Below are positions 46,964-58,717 of a stretch of 64,000 nt of DNA, piece by piece. The first letter of the stretch is position 1; each line of letters begins with the position of its first letter. The position numbers and the translations under genes were made by a program. A model generated the notes under the pieces. That model was not told where the DNA came from. It saw only the letters and a program-made list of their open reading frames with translations, and did not search any database. The stretch comes from Usnea hakonensis (lineage: Eukaryota; Ascomycota; Lecanoromycetes; Lecanorales; Parmeliaceae), in contig BLJB01000060.1 in the NCBI GenBank assembly GCA_013423325.1, forward strand, positions 154,250 to 218,249. The letters are read 5' to 3'.

Positions 46964-47619
46964 ATGTCTAACCTGCCATGTAAGCTTTTTTGACTCTTGC
47001 CCAGTCCTGGCATATTTGAGCTTGCTTGGTGCAACGTTTGCTGACTTGGCACGACGTGTACCAGACGCAGCAGATGCTGATAGGTAGGACACGGATCAAA
47101 AATCTAACTAAATATCAGCCCACTCACTGTGAGACACTGCAGTCCCCTGAAACCCTCGGAGCTCAAGGTGCTGCGGGACCAATACGAGAAAGAGGGAGAC
47201 TACGTTGGCGTGCAGACCAAATTCAATTATGCGTGGGTAGGTCGCGCAAAGCCGTAGGACTTTGGAATTCTGTGCTTATTCTTTCCCAGGGCCTGATCAA
47301 ATCATCCGCACGCGGTGAACAACAAGAGGGCGTTCGCTTACTATCGGAGATCTTTCGAAACGCATCGGAACGGAGGCGTGAATGCTTGTACTATCTGGCA
47401 CTCGGAAACTACAAGCTAGGAAATTATGCAGAGGCTCGCAGATATAATGATCTACTGCTGGACCACGAGCCGTCAAATCTGCAGGCTGGTAGTTTAAGAG
47501 GCCTAATCGACGACAAGGTGGCCAAGGAAGGTCTTCTGGGAGTCGCAATACTCAGCGGTGTGGCCATTGCAGCCGCTGGAGTGGGTGCTATGATTCTCAA
47601 AGGAGCGAGGAGGAGATAG
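46964..47619 (+). CDS. FIS1: Mitochondrial fission protein Fis1
   Basis: Fis1 is the tail-anchored receptor for the fission machinery on the mitochondrial outer membrane and on peroxisomes. The protein has 152 aa in exons 46964-46979, 47065-47083, 47143-47236 and 47290-47619. The first two exons are 16 and 19 nt and encode MSNLP-Y and AADAD-S, giving MSNLPYAADADSPLKPSEL, the conserved Fis1 start. The TPR-like bundle has LRDQYEKEGDYVGVQTKFNY, AWGLIKSSARGEQQEGVRLL, RRECLYYLALGNYKLGNYAE and ARRYNDLLLDHEPSN. A C-terminal membrane anchor (LLGVAILSGVAIAAAGVGAM) ends in the basic tail LKGARRR. The length is usual for the family. Confidence 0.95.
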
Positions 47620-48667
47620 AGCGTGGTCTCGACTGTTCGAATTCAGGGATTGTATATCTGTGTGCTTGGGTGTTGTAACAAAAGAGAGCTCGATCAGATT
47701 TGACAGTCGTGCTGTCTTTTCGAACGGTAGAGTGATGATTGATACAGTGGTGTGACAAAGTGGTTGTGGGGCACTAGGGGGTACGGAAAGTGCTAGAAAG
47801 GCGAAGGGGGGGAAGAAGACAAACATGACACAGAGACTGCCTGCCGTGCTGCCTCACTCAACCTCACCTATGGGTACGAGAGTACCTACAGTACCTACCT
47901 CAACCTCATGATGGCATAGGGTTAGGGTAAATCATCCGTTCCACGAGTGCTTCGTATGTCTAAGGTACCGGAAGGACTCTTCAATAAGGTAGTTTACTAG
48001 CCTATACTGTCAACAAGCAGATGCTTTTGCAAAGGAGAAGTGAATGGATAAATAAAACATTGAATTCATGAGTGAAAACGGAAACTCGGAAGGTTACCTT
48101 GACACTTTTGCGCCCTCTCCGACTGGGCAAGCACATTAATCACTCTTCCCTCTCTCTCCATCTCAAACCTGACCGTTACAATTACCTTAAATTCCATTAT
48201 CCCTATCATAATTCGTTATTTCGCTTCTTATTTTGCTTTGTTTTCTTCCTTTCTCTTCTTCTTCTTCTTCTTGCTCTTGCTCTTCCTCTTCCTCTTCCTC
48301 TTCTTCGCCTTTTCCTCCTTATCCTCCGAGGCACTCATTTTATTCTGACATATTGATACTCAAAGGGCTCCTTCTTGCCAACGTATTACTATTATTGACA
48401 TAACTGCCTCTGCCCGCCGCCTAAACATTCCGTACTTTCACTCCACACCCTCCTCCAAATCCCCAACCGCGCCTCAATTATCCCCCCACTACTCTAATCC
48501 GATACGCCACACCGTACGATACGCTAGGCGCTTACTTACCGGCTTCACCTTCAGTCTATCTTCAGTGATTTGCCACATCGGTCCGAAGAGGAGCTTTAGC
48601 CCTTTCATATCATCTCCCAAACCCTGTTTGGAGAGAAGCAAGAGACCTACATTTTACGAGAAACACT
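47620..48667. other. Long intergenic region upstream of the RING-H2 gene
   Basis: About 1.05 kb. It contains TACCTAC-type short repeats near 47880-47905 and a long pyrimidine tract before the next gene. The plus frame at 48072-48356 ends in a Leu/Phe run created by that tract, so I do not call it a gene. Confidence 0.5.
48226..48330 (+). promoter_or_regulatory. Long CT-rich tract upstream of the RING-H2 gene
   Basis: About 100 bases of nearly pure pyrimidine on the plus strand, including TTCTTCTTCTTCTTCTT and CTCTTCCTCTTCC repeats, 340-440 bases before the start codon. CT tracts are common in promoters of highly expressed fungal genes; the role here is inference. It is also a simple-sequence repeat. 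Confidence 0.6.
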
Positions 48668-50438
48668 ATGGCCGATCATAGCGGACAGCAGCGAGAACTC
48701 GTCTTCTGTCACGCCTGTTCAAATGAATGGGTGAGAAATCAGCATGGTTTGCAATGTCCAGATTGCCATTCTGACGTTGTCGAGATTGTGAGTTGTCCAA
48801 ATTTTAATTTGCTGACCTTGTCTACCTTGGCGTCCATGGCTACGATATCATTCACAAGACACGACAAATGTTAACCCTCTCTGTTAATAGATTGACGAGC
48901 GCCACGACCCACGGGACAGTCACGTTGATATAAGCGATGACGGTAATGACGACCAAGCCACCTCAAGTAACAATGATAATCAAAGCCCCCATGCCTTACA
49001 TCATCATGACCCCTGGCAAGCGGAAGCCCCAGATCCCAACGAGCCAGAGATCGAGCATGTTGAATGGAATCCTGCTCCGGGTGTGCACTTCGCTCGCACT
49101 TCCTACCGATCAACTTCTCCCATAGGTCGTGGACAGGTCAATGATCCCTTTGCGCCCCTCTTTCAAAGCATTTCCAATCTATTTGAAGGAGCTACAAACG
49201 CCAACGCCCCTAGTCGACCGCAAATGAGGAACTTTCGGGGCGTACAACATCCAATTCACACTCACCGCCCGGGCTTTGCATCTCAGAATCCATTTCCTAA
49301 CCACCAGCATCACCACATCCATCACCATCATAGCCCGTGGCTTCCCGGCTCTGGTCCGCCGGGCGGTCGACAGGCCTTCACAGCAGCTGGCCAGCTAGGG
49401 CCTCAAAATGGTCCCAATGCACCTCCGACCGATCGAGGTATCAACAATCTCCATGCGTCAGTAGATATCTATTGCAGCATGTTTCTATTTCACTGATCGT
49501 CAATAGCGTGCTCGCCACAATGCTACAAACAATGCAAGCCAGCATGGTTGATGCCCATGGAGATGGTGGGCAGCACACTGGTATGCCCAACCTGAATACC
49601 TTCATTACCCAAATGCTCGGCGGCGTCTCCGGAGACGCTGTCTACAGCGAAGAAGCCCTCGACCGCATCATTACGCAAATGATGGATCAAAATCACCAAG
49701 GCAGCGCTCCGGGTCCAGCTTCGGCGACAGCTATAGCTGCGCTACCCAAGAAACCAGCTGATAAGACAATGATGGGGTCTGACGGGAAAGCGGAATGCTC
49801 AGTATGTATGGACGCCGTAGACATTGGAGATGAAGTGACTATCCTACCGTGCAATCATTGGTTTCACGGAGATTGCGTGGGCGCTTGGCTAAAAGAGCAT
49901 GACACTTGTCCACACTGTCGTGCTGGTATCATGGTACGTACATTTCGGAACTATGCTCTCCTTTTTGGCAAAGAAATTAAGTTGGAAGCAAGTGGTGTTC
50001 GCATAAGCAATGCTGATCCCCAAATTTGCGTAGCCAAAGGAAGACAGAGCCGACGGCCCACGATCTCCGGATCAGTTGCCGCGACACTCCCAGAATCCAA
50101 TTCCCAGTACGACTACGAATCCCCCCAATCCAGGCATCTCTCCAACACACAACAGCATCAATCAGCGACCCTCTCTGCCGGGTACTTTCACTCTACCGGG
50201 CATGAATCAACCGTACGTAGTAGGGGGCTTCCAGCGGTATCCAGAACCACAAGCTTTCGTTCAACCACGGGCACACCCCTCACCGCAGCCTTCGCAGCAG
50301 AGTCAAAGGCGGAGAAGTAGCGCGAGAGGCAATGGCAGTGGGAGTACGGGGGAAGGGAGCAGTGGAAGCAGTCAGGGATCTGGTGTAACGGGCTGGTTCA
50401 GGAATTTACGTGGGGGCGGCAGTAGTGGAGATCGATGA
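48668..50438 (+). CDS. RING-H2 E3 ubiquitin ligase with N-terminal zinc ribbon (RNF126/RNF115-like)
   Basis: The protein has 505 aa in exons 48668-48787, 48891-49456, 49507-49933 and 50034-50438. The N-terminal zinc ribbon is CHACSNEWVRNQHGLQCPDC. It is followed by an acidic/His-rich disordered region (HHHIHHHHSPW) and NTFITQMLGGVSGDAVYSEE, in the position of the conserved helix before the RING. The RING-H2 is CSVCMDAVDIGDEVTILPCNHWFHGDC, then CPHC (shown in parts: CSVC, CNHWFH, CPHC). This order is that of RNF115/RNF126-type ligases, which in animals act in protein quality control. The C-terminus is Gln/Ser/Gly-rich. The last exon uses the frame PKEDRADGPRSPDQ after a GTACGT donor; the other frame (ending 50320) is the unspliced read-through. 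Confidence 0.9.
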
Positions 50439-50934
50439 TGAGGTCAGTCTACCAGGATTGGTCGCCTTGCTCAGTACAAGAGTCATGGCAATGACTCATG
50501 AATCGGCTTAGATATTCCGGGTTGGGCCGTCTGAGGGTTTGCGAGGATCTCGACGCTCTTTACTTGCTCATATTACGAATGCGATGTTACTGCATGGTAG
50601 GCGTTTGGTTGATAGACAGGGGAGGCCTAGATAGTATTCTGAATGGAGCGCGGTAGAGCTTGGGACGACGGATTCCTTGACGGCGATTGACAAAGACAGC
50701 ATAAGTAAATGAAGCTGGAACCCAGGACCAAGAACTCTTAGCATATGAGACATTACAAGTTAATCTCTTACGTTAGTATGATCCCCAATGTACATTAGCT
50801 ATTGTCTTGCCTTCTAACCATTCCACGAACACAAACATTGTAGATATACATCCAAGAGAAGGGAAGCATTAAAGCTTATCTGCCCAGTCATCCGCTATTT
50901 CACGAAGCCAGGGGAAGTCGGGTTTCTCTCTGTG
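50439..50934. other. Convergent region between the RING-H2 gene and BST1
   Basis: About 496 bases between two 3' ends, without a supported gene, RNA or repeat. Confidence 0.4.
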
Positions 50935-53900
50935 CTAAGGCCTCTTCTTGGCACCTCGCTCGTCCCCGTCATTACCTCCCTCCAAGATATGGCTCAAGTC
51001 CTGCAGCGAAACTTCGCTACCGGAGAAATGTACCGCGACTAACCAAGCACAAATCAAGTTGACAGTGTGATGCAATGCATATGCGTACGTCACGCCATAA
51101 ACAGCAGCGTAGACGGCGAGTGTGAAGAAGAGGATGCTAACGACGTATCGAGCCCTGGATGTGACGCGAGGGATCATTTTGCCACACGTGAGGGTTTCAA
51201 CGAGAATTAGGTAGGGCATTATGGATAAAACATTATGGTGTGAAGAGAACGGTGTGAGCCAGTGCACCGCCAGATTGTGGGCCCAGACGAGAAGGACGGG
51301 TATGTTGATGGGGAGAAGCCAGAGCATCAGGATCAGGATTGAATGGCAATAGTTGTAGAAATTGAAATGCGCGCCAGATCGCTGTCGTATATTAGAATTG
51401 TCACTTCTTAGCAGGATCACGTGAAGCTTACAGTTTCTCGAACCAATCGCAGTGCGCGTGTGCATGTCGATAATTGTACAAGGACAGCGTCTAGGTAGGC
51501 GAACTGGTACGGTATGAACGTTGACACCAAGAAGAGTAGAACGCACGTCGTAATTATGCGTCTCCTGGGAGAGCTGGCAGCGAAGGCGGGAGCAACAGAC
51601 CTTCCACTAAATGTATGTTCAACCAATGAATACTTCTCGAGTCAATCTAGGATCTTTGCTCACCTTACGTCCTCAACTCTCACCCATGCCGGCCTAGCGG
51701 TAAGAAAGTTATACGGCAAGTAAAACAAGTTTGTGAGTCCGAGAGCTGCATAATTGACGCCGACGCAGATGCCAACACTGATGAGGCCAAAAAGGGGGAC
51801 TAAAAACCAGAAAATTGGGTCTCGTGAGCCCAACAAAAGGTCGTTCTTGGTGAAGTCGATGACAGATTCCGTAGCATTTCCTCCCCAGAAAAGCCAGCCA
51901 GCGGGTGCGGGCTTAGCAGGCGCAGCACTTGACATTGTCAACCCCATGGCGAGGAAGGTTAGTGCGAGCAGCAACACGGGTAATGAAGTTCTCAAGCAAA
52001 GGTCCAATGACTCTGCAAACGTAATAAAGATACCTACTATGCATCAGCTATAGACACTCTCAGTTTGATGAACTCGCACTCACCACTATCGTCGTAAACT
52101 TTGAATTGTTTCCGAAGCACCAGTGCGACAACCACTAGTGGAAATGCCGCGAAGACCATCCTGTAGCGCATAACCAATTTCCCCATACTACCCGGTACAT
52201 CGACATCCATCGACACATCGATCGAAGAGTTGCACGTTGGATCAGACCAGAATTGTAGTGAGACACCATTGTTGACAGCTTGAGCGCGCAATGGTGGTGG
52301 CATGAAGGGAGCAATACCGTGCAGGCTGATGTTCGCATCCTTCACATTCACAAAGTATTTCGACTCATGCGGTTCCGAAAGATGCTGCCGCAGAAGTGGA
52401 GTGAATAGCTCTGCATCATCGCCGCAAGCTTGCTTGCCCAGGCTTAATCTGAAAGCAAGCAGGCTCGAATGGAGCGCTGGGATCTTGATCTCTGTCATGA
52501 AAGGCCTCATTGCAGGTAGTTTGAGGTGCAGACCAAGCGAAAGGAGCCGCCGGATGCCCAAGTCGGTCTCTATGATGGAATCGGAATTGTCACTGAACTC
52601 TACAATGGCCCATCCTTGGCTCGGTTCCGTAGCCTTATCGACCACAGCAACAAATTGGTAATCTGTAAGGTCTTCTAGGTTGTATTGGAGATATGCTAGA
52701 GGTTGCGCTTTATCATATGGATGAGAAGAGGTCCTTTTGGAAGCCGGAAGCTGAACAATATCTGATGCAGTGTTTTTGCAAGCCAGCCTAGTAGATCCAG
52801 AAGTATCGCCGGACAGATCCATGTTCATTGAAAACAGTGCTGACGATTGGCCATGCTGTAATGGAAACACGCTGCAGAAAAGCACGTCGATGTGAGATGT
52901 AGCCCGAGGTTCTTCAAGCCGTTGATCGGATAGCAAGATGAATTTTGTTGTTGTCTGCGGCTTTCGCAGAGGAACTGGGAGAAGGTGCGCCTTCGGTTTC
53001 CCTGCGCGTCCGAAGTCTCTCAGCACGAGACTTTGTCCCAAAGACATTACCGAATTGGAGTTGTCTTCCAATGTGAGCAATGTAGACGGTTCTTTTTGTG
53101 GCAACGTCTTCTCCACCACATCCTCCATTCCGGTTAAGTACCATCTTCGGAAGATACGCATTCGCTCCGCTCGTGGCTTTGTCTGCCCCGAGCGATGTAC
53201 ATCCAAAGTATCGAATATTGATCTTACTATCGGCTTCATTAATTGAACACACCATGTAGTTTGAATATGATCCGCACCAGTCCATACATTGGGGATACCG
53301 GATGTAAAGACAGTGAACCCATGGGTGCTTGGTACAAGGGACTCGAGACTCGCAAAATCCGAGGGCACAACTGTATCCAGACCTCCACCAGCGATTGAAA
53401 TCAAAGTGACATGCCACAAAGGATTGTCATTCGCCCATTGTTGCGTGTACGCTTGTCTCCAGTAGTCATTGATTCGCTTGTATGTTCGCACTGATTCAGC
53501 ATCGACGGAGACGGGTGGCCTTGCATGGGGCGCAGACATAGTAACAATGGTATTGATCGAATTTGATTGGTAATTTGGCATGGTAAGCATCGTTCGAGCG
53601 ACGACGCCGCCCATAGAATGGCCCACTAGGATTACTGAGCTAGGATCAGGTAGACCAGCATCACGCTGTGACCTTCGAGTATCATGATAAAGCGACAATA
53701 TGTAGGCAACGGCATCGTTCAAGTACTCTGCTTGATCTAGTATGGTTTGACCGTGGAAGGCGGAGAAGTCCTCATTGAAGTCGACGGAAAAGAAATCTAG
53801 ACTTGTCATGCCCTTTATCAAAGACTGCGCATCTTGTTGTACACTGTCATGGTAATATGAGGCTGCTTCGAATGCGAGGCATCTCGCTTGTTTGTAGCTT

Positions 53901-54550
53901 CCTGCGTTTCCGGGTATGAACAGGACAGGGACACCCTTGACCTGAAGAGAGAGTCAGTATACCAGGATTGGTTGTTTCACTGGGACTCCTACTTTAGGAT
54001 CCTTGTCAAAGCCCCCTTCTCGATACAAGTATAGATTATATTTGCTAGCGAAACGCGTATGCTCGGTATCAAAGTCGGAGAACTTGATGTAGATTGGGGA
54101 TGACCAGCACATGTCGCATCCTTTGGGGTCAAGTTGTCGGGTCAAGAAGGCATGAACGATAAAGAGGAGGACAAGGGCGGATAAGGCGGTAACAGTCATG
54201 GTCAGCAATGAGCATGCCCAAGGGCTCCGTGCACGTGAGCGTCGCCAGCTTCGAGGTTCAGGCATCCTGTCAATGTCCTGGCCTGGCGCCAGCAGAAGCT
54301 GCTTCCTACAAAGATGGCCGTGTTGATTGGCTGCTGGAGGAGAGGGAATTGGCCCATTGGAAAGGGGTTGAACGAGGCCAATTGCTTTCTCGACTTTTCT
54401 TCGGTCCAAGGTATCGGAGTGCCTTGTCACATCATATTTAGCGGACGTGAAGCTCTTCTTTTTTCCATGCTTGTCAGGGGGCGCTGTCTCGGCTTGGGTG
54501 GGGACTTTGTTTTCGGTATCCTCGGCGGAGCCCGACAACCTTCTTATCAT
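50935..54550 (-). CDS. BST1: GPI inositol-deacylase
   Basis: This ER enzyme removes the inositol acyl chain from GPI anchors so that GPI proteins can leave the ER. It has 1135 aa in exons 53993-54550, 52084-53941, 51664-52033, 51432-51606 and 50935-51381. The N-terminus is disordered and cytosolic, then one helix (LTMTVTALSALVLLFIVHAF). GVPVLFIPGNAGSYKQARCLA and VILVGHSMGGVVARTML (nucleophile serine near residue 291) form the lipase domain; DFFSVDFNEDFSAFHG is also characteristic. The C-terminal third has about seven hydrophobic segments, for example LPVLLLALTFLAMGL and FWFLVPLFGLISVGICVG. The intron at 51607-51663 was placed to join VEDV to SGRSVAPAFAASSPRRR. The protein is complete, with the usual family length. 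Confidence 0.95.
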
Positions 54551-55498
54551 TGAACCAGACAGCGAAGCGGATCCGACAGCATGAGAAGCTGGCTAACCTC
54601 TCGAATGAGGGACCACTCCTGCAGATTTTGGAGAGGGTCGTCAAGTTACTTTTCTGATGGCAGAGTGGAGCTATTGCTTTGAGCCAAGCCTTTTGACGCG
54701 GGAGGGAGGCGAAGAAACGAATGGAGCGAAGTCAGGGATCAACGCTTGTTTCCGAAGTTGTATTTTTCACCATGAGCCAGAAGTATTGTGAGCGAGCGTG
54801 GGGGGGAGTAGAGTGTATTTGGATATGGACCTGAACTTGGGGAATGATGTTGACAGAGACAATGGTACAAAAGGGAAGGCAGAGCTCCAACCGTCCAACG
54901 AGCTTGAGTATAGTAAAGCACTTTAATATCTTAGGTACCTTATCTTGCAATGAGATAGGTAGGTAGTAGGAAGCAGAGTCAGGGTCGCGAGTAGCTTCCG
55001 TACCTGACGCATCATTCTGTGCATAAGGTATAACATAGTACTAAAGTATAAAATAACGGTCTCCTAGACTACGGAGTATTTTGTATTATTACTTGCGCCG
55101 GCAAGCTTAGGCTAATATTATCAATGCTGTTGTATCACGCTAAAGTCTTGTACTGTAAAGTAACGTGTCAGAAGAAAGTCGCTTTAAAATTTCAGGTGCA
55201 TGTACGACCAAATGATTGCACGACGAAGCGGCCATGGTACTCGTACACTTCGTGGTGGGGCCATCATTATGATGTTATTGTGATTACTTGATCGCCATCA
55301 TACAATTGTCACCCTCTCCGCTCCGTACGTAGGCCATACCGCAGAATCATGCCGCCAAGAATAGGTCCGAGGGTCACCAATAACCTATAACAAGACACGC
55401 ATAGCTGCACACACTAGGGAGAAGCGGAGATGCCTGAGGGGTAAGAGATGAGGGGTGGAAAACTCGAACGCTCACCGGCCAAATAGATGTAGACTATG
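54551..55498. other. Intergenic region between IRC3 and BST1
   Basis: About 950 bases between two minus-strand genes; it should contain the BST1 promoter. Short AGGTAGGTAG and GGTACCTTATC sequence occurs near 54930-54970, and 55020-55190 is AT-rich. No gene is supported. Confidence 0.45.
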
Positions 55499-58161
55499 TC
55501 AGAGAGCTACTGGGCCAACTCGAACCTCTTCTCGCTGCTTCATTTCATCCAATTGTCTAATCTTCTCACTTGCCCGAACTTTCCGCTTCTCCACTGCTTC
55601 GAGCTTGTTGAACCAACCTTTCGCCCCGAATTTGATCTTGGTAATCATGTCCGTCGCTTTGCCCTTGCTGATCACGTCACCTGTCACTTGATCTGCCATT
55701 GGCCGGAGTTTGTTGATAAAGGCCAGCTGCCCCTCCGTCGCCGGCTGTTTCCTCCATGCTTGTCCACTGTGAATCAATGGCCATAGGAATTTTTTCGAGG
55801 CGAACGTATCAGCTGCGTGGATGGCGTTAGAGAATGTAAGCGACTTTGCAAGGACACGCGGACGCATGTAGGGACTCTTGGCTTTAGACTTGGCTGAACT
55901 GTCTGTTTCGGGCACTTTTTGTGTATAGATGATGGAGAAGCTCTTATCCGTGGCAACATCTAAACACTCTATGGTGAGGTAGTGACCACTCTGCACCGAT
56001 AGAATATAGCGATTTTGTCCCACCAATACCCAAGCTAGTCGGCTAATTCCACGTATGTGTCTTTCTCCTGAAGTATCATCAATCAGGTCGTAAACGGAAT
56101 CGTAATTGGTAAATGTGATAGTGGATTGCCTTGCTGGTAACGGGGTATGACTTAAGAGGTCCGCAGCACGCTCTTCGCGATTGGTCTCAAGATTCTTTCG
56201 TTCCTGTTGCGATCTCATTTCATCAATACTCGCCTCAGTGATCAGCTCTCCTGGATCGAGGCCAAACCTGGGTTTTAAATTTTAGGTTAGTATTGCTACT
56301 TCTGGAAGGCGGGTTGAATGTATTCTAGAGAGCCAAATGGTCCAAAGACATGTCAAGAGACTCAATAGTTGGGCCTGAAAAGCCAACATGGACATTAAAG
56401 ATACGTACAGCGTTGGGGTCGTGACAATCCCGCCTTGGAGAGAACAGACCATGTCAATGACATGGCAATTTTCCTTTTTGGGGTAAAGGCGCATGCCACG
56501 GCCGATCATCTGTACCAAGAGATTACGTGACTTGGTCGGCCTGGCGAGAATAACACAGTCGATGTTCGGAATATCTGTCCCTTCAGTAAAGACACCACAA
56601 TTCAAGAGTACCGGATATTGCAAATCTCTAAAGGCATCGAGTCTTTCGCTGCGTACTCGCTTCGGCGTGTCGCCCGTGACGAACTTTGCGTCAATACCAT
56701 GTCGGCGGAAGGCTGCCGTCAAATCCGAAACGTGGGCAAGGTCAACGCAGAATACTAAAGTAGATTTCCGGCCGGCAGCTTTGGCCATCCATGCCCTCAC
56801 AGTGATTTCGTTTGTTTCCGAGGTATTAACCGCTCTCGAGAGGCCGCCAACCTGGAAATCCCCAGTAGGCCCTCTCTTTACACTGGAAATATCTGCCTTG
56901 GATTCGACAGTCGTAAATATGACGTTAGTAAGCCATTTTTCGCCAATCATGTCGACATAGTCTCTGAACACATTATCTCAGTCTATGGAGAACAGGCAAG
57001 AATTTCACCCTACCTACCTATGGTATACTATGTGATCAATAGCGTCGCTAAGTCTTAGCCCATCGAAGCGTGATAACGTCGCTGATACTCCGACTAGAGC
57101 CGCTGGTGCTGCAGGGCCGGCACTGGTCGAGTCCTTCTTTAGTAGTCCGAAGTAACCCAAAGTTTCCATGAATTTGGCTGCCACAATATGATGCGCCTCA
57201 TCTACAAGCACGAGCTTGAATCTTTTGGGATCAAACTTCAGCATCCTGTCCCCGGAAACAATGCTCCAAATAGAAGCAACGGTAATATCCGCGCCACCAG
57301 AGGAATGCGAGGTGCCCATTTCGATCTCGACAGACTTAGATGGATATGCATTTCTGCAATGTCGAGCAGCTTGTTCGACAAGCTCGCGACGATGTACGAG
57401 GATCAGTGTCTGGGTGGCGTCTGGTGTTGGTGCTTGGATACGATCAATCAGCTGCGTGAAGATGACCTGGCAAATTATCAGTACTCGCGTGGAGCGGCGT
57501 CTAGGTAATTTACTGTTTTACCGCTGCCTATGAAGATTTCGGAGTCAGCCTCGGCTTTTACAAGACAATCTCGAGTTCAGGGACACCTTTATGGTGAAAG
57601 CGGCACATTTTCCTAGAGGTAGAAACCCCCATGATGTCCTTTGAAAATACAGACTCCTCATCAAAAAGCGAATTACGATACTCCTAAATGCAGCCAAAAA
57701 GGTAGCAATCCGCAGAGCTAGATACAGAACTCACTGCGGAACGCACCTCAAACTAAGTTGAGGCTATGATCAAGAGCACAGGCCGCAGTCGATGGCACAG
57801 GATTTTCGCATGCCCTCGATCCTGGACCGAGTAGCATGCTTGGCAAACCCCCAGAATGCTCGCAGTTCGGGCATCAAACTCAAAGGTTGGAGTTGGCAAT
57901 AGAAGTCTAGAGTCCAGAAGGAACACACATACCAGTGGCTAGAGAGATACCAAGCCTCTTGTGGCCCCTTTCCACGTAAGAAAGGACAGAGTTAATGCAC
58001 TCTTCTTGATAATCGCGCAGGCGTATCGAAGTACTTGGGACTGAGACTAATTCTGGTGCAGCGAGGGGCGCCAAAGTTGCAAGTCGCTTTACATAAGTCG
58101 TTGAAATCCATATTGAACGAAACCTTAGAGGTACGATAAAGCCTAGAGGCATTCGCAGCAT
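55499..58161 (-). CDS. IRC3: Mitochondrial DEAD/DEAH-box DNA helicase Irc3
   Basis: Yeast Irc3 is a mitochondrial double-stranded-DNA helicase that maintains mtDNA. The protein has 671 aa in exons 57933-58161, 57514-57527, 57018-57466, 56409-56963 and 55499-56267. It starts with a basic presequence (MLRMPLGFIVPLRFRSIWIS), then the Q-like motif LRDYQEECINSVLSYVERG and LATG-SGKT-VIFTQLI. The Walker A motif GSGKT is encoded by exon 2, which is only 14 nt. Motif II is LVLVDEAHHI and motif III GVSATLSRFDGLRL; TEGTDIPNIDCVILARPT and QMIGRGMRLY are motifs V and VI. The C-terminal domain (LTFSNAIHAADTFASKKF) is typical of the family. Intron 1 is about 405 nt, several times the local norm. Confidence 0.92.
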
Positions 58162-58717
58162 GCCTCATGTCGCTTTGACTTTTTTTGAAAAGTGAGTGTG
58201 TCGAAGTTGATTGCAAGTACCAAGACAGCTCGGCGAGCCAGAGATTTTACCGTGCGAGGGTGTGCATAAAGCTTGTGAATTCCTTGGCGGGAAGTTCAGT
58301 ACAAAACACAAAAAGTGACATGACATTTCTTACTCTACAAGGTAAAGTACAACAAAATTGCTCTACAACCAAAACGAATTTTTCGTAGAAACATATTAAT
58401 CCTTTCAGAACTTAATATTCATTATACCTTTGGCAATGTCACTTTTTGGGTGGCACCAGCAGTGATCTTTTTCCAAAAACGCGCCAAGCAGTTTGCAAGC
58501 TTTGTGCACACAGCAAAATTACACTCAGGTACCTTACCTTACCTTACTTTATCAACAATGATGTTTTCCAATGTCACACAAGGAACCTGACAGGTCCAGT
58601 CGTCTTGATGCTGCAATATACACGGGAGAAGATCACTGAGGCTGATTGTACACACTGGGCTCATCATATCCCCAAATTGATGAGCCAAACGAACCGACAG
58701 ATTGAAATGACAACGTC
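58162..58717. other. Divergent promoter region between IRC3 and RRN5
   Basis: About 556 bases flanked by outward-facing starts. It contains AGGTACCTTACCTTACCTTA at about 58527-58546, another copy of the recurring TTACC pentamer. The plus frame at 58446-58736 is not protein-like. Confidence 0.45.

Noticed and set aside
25927..54550. Possible lipid-metabolism gene cluster (CDS1, plaA, LSB6, BST1)
   Set aside because: The genes are far apart, interleaved with unrelated genes, on both strands, and act in different compartments. Proximity is probably chance.
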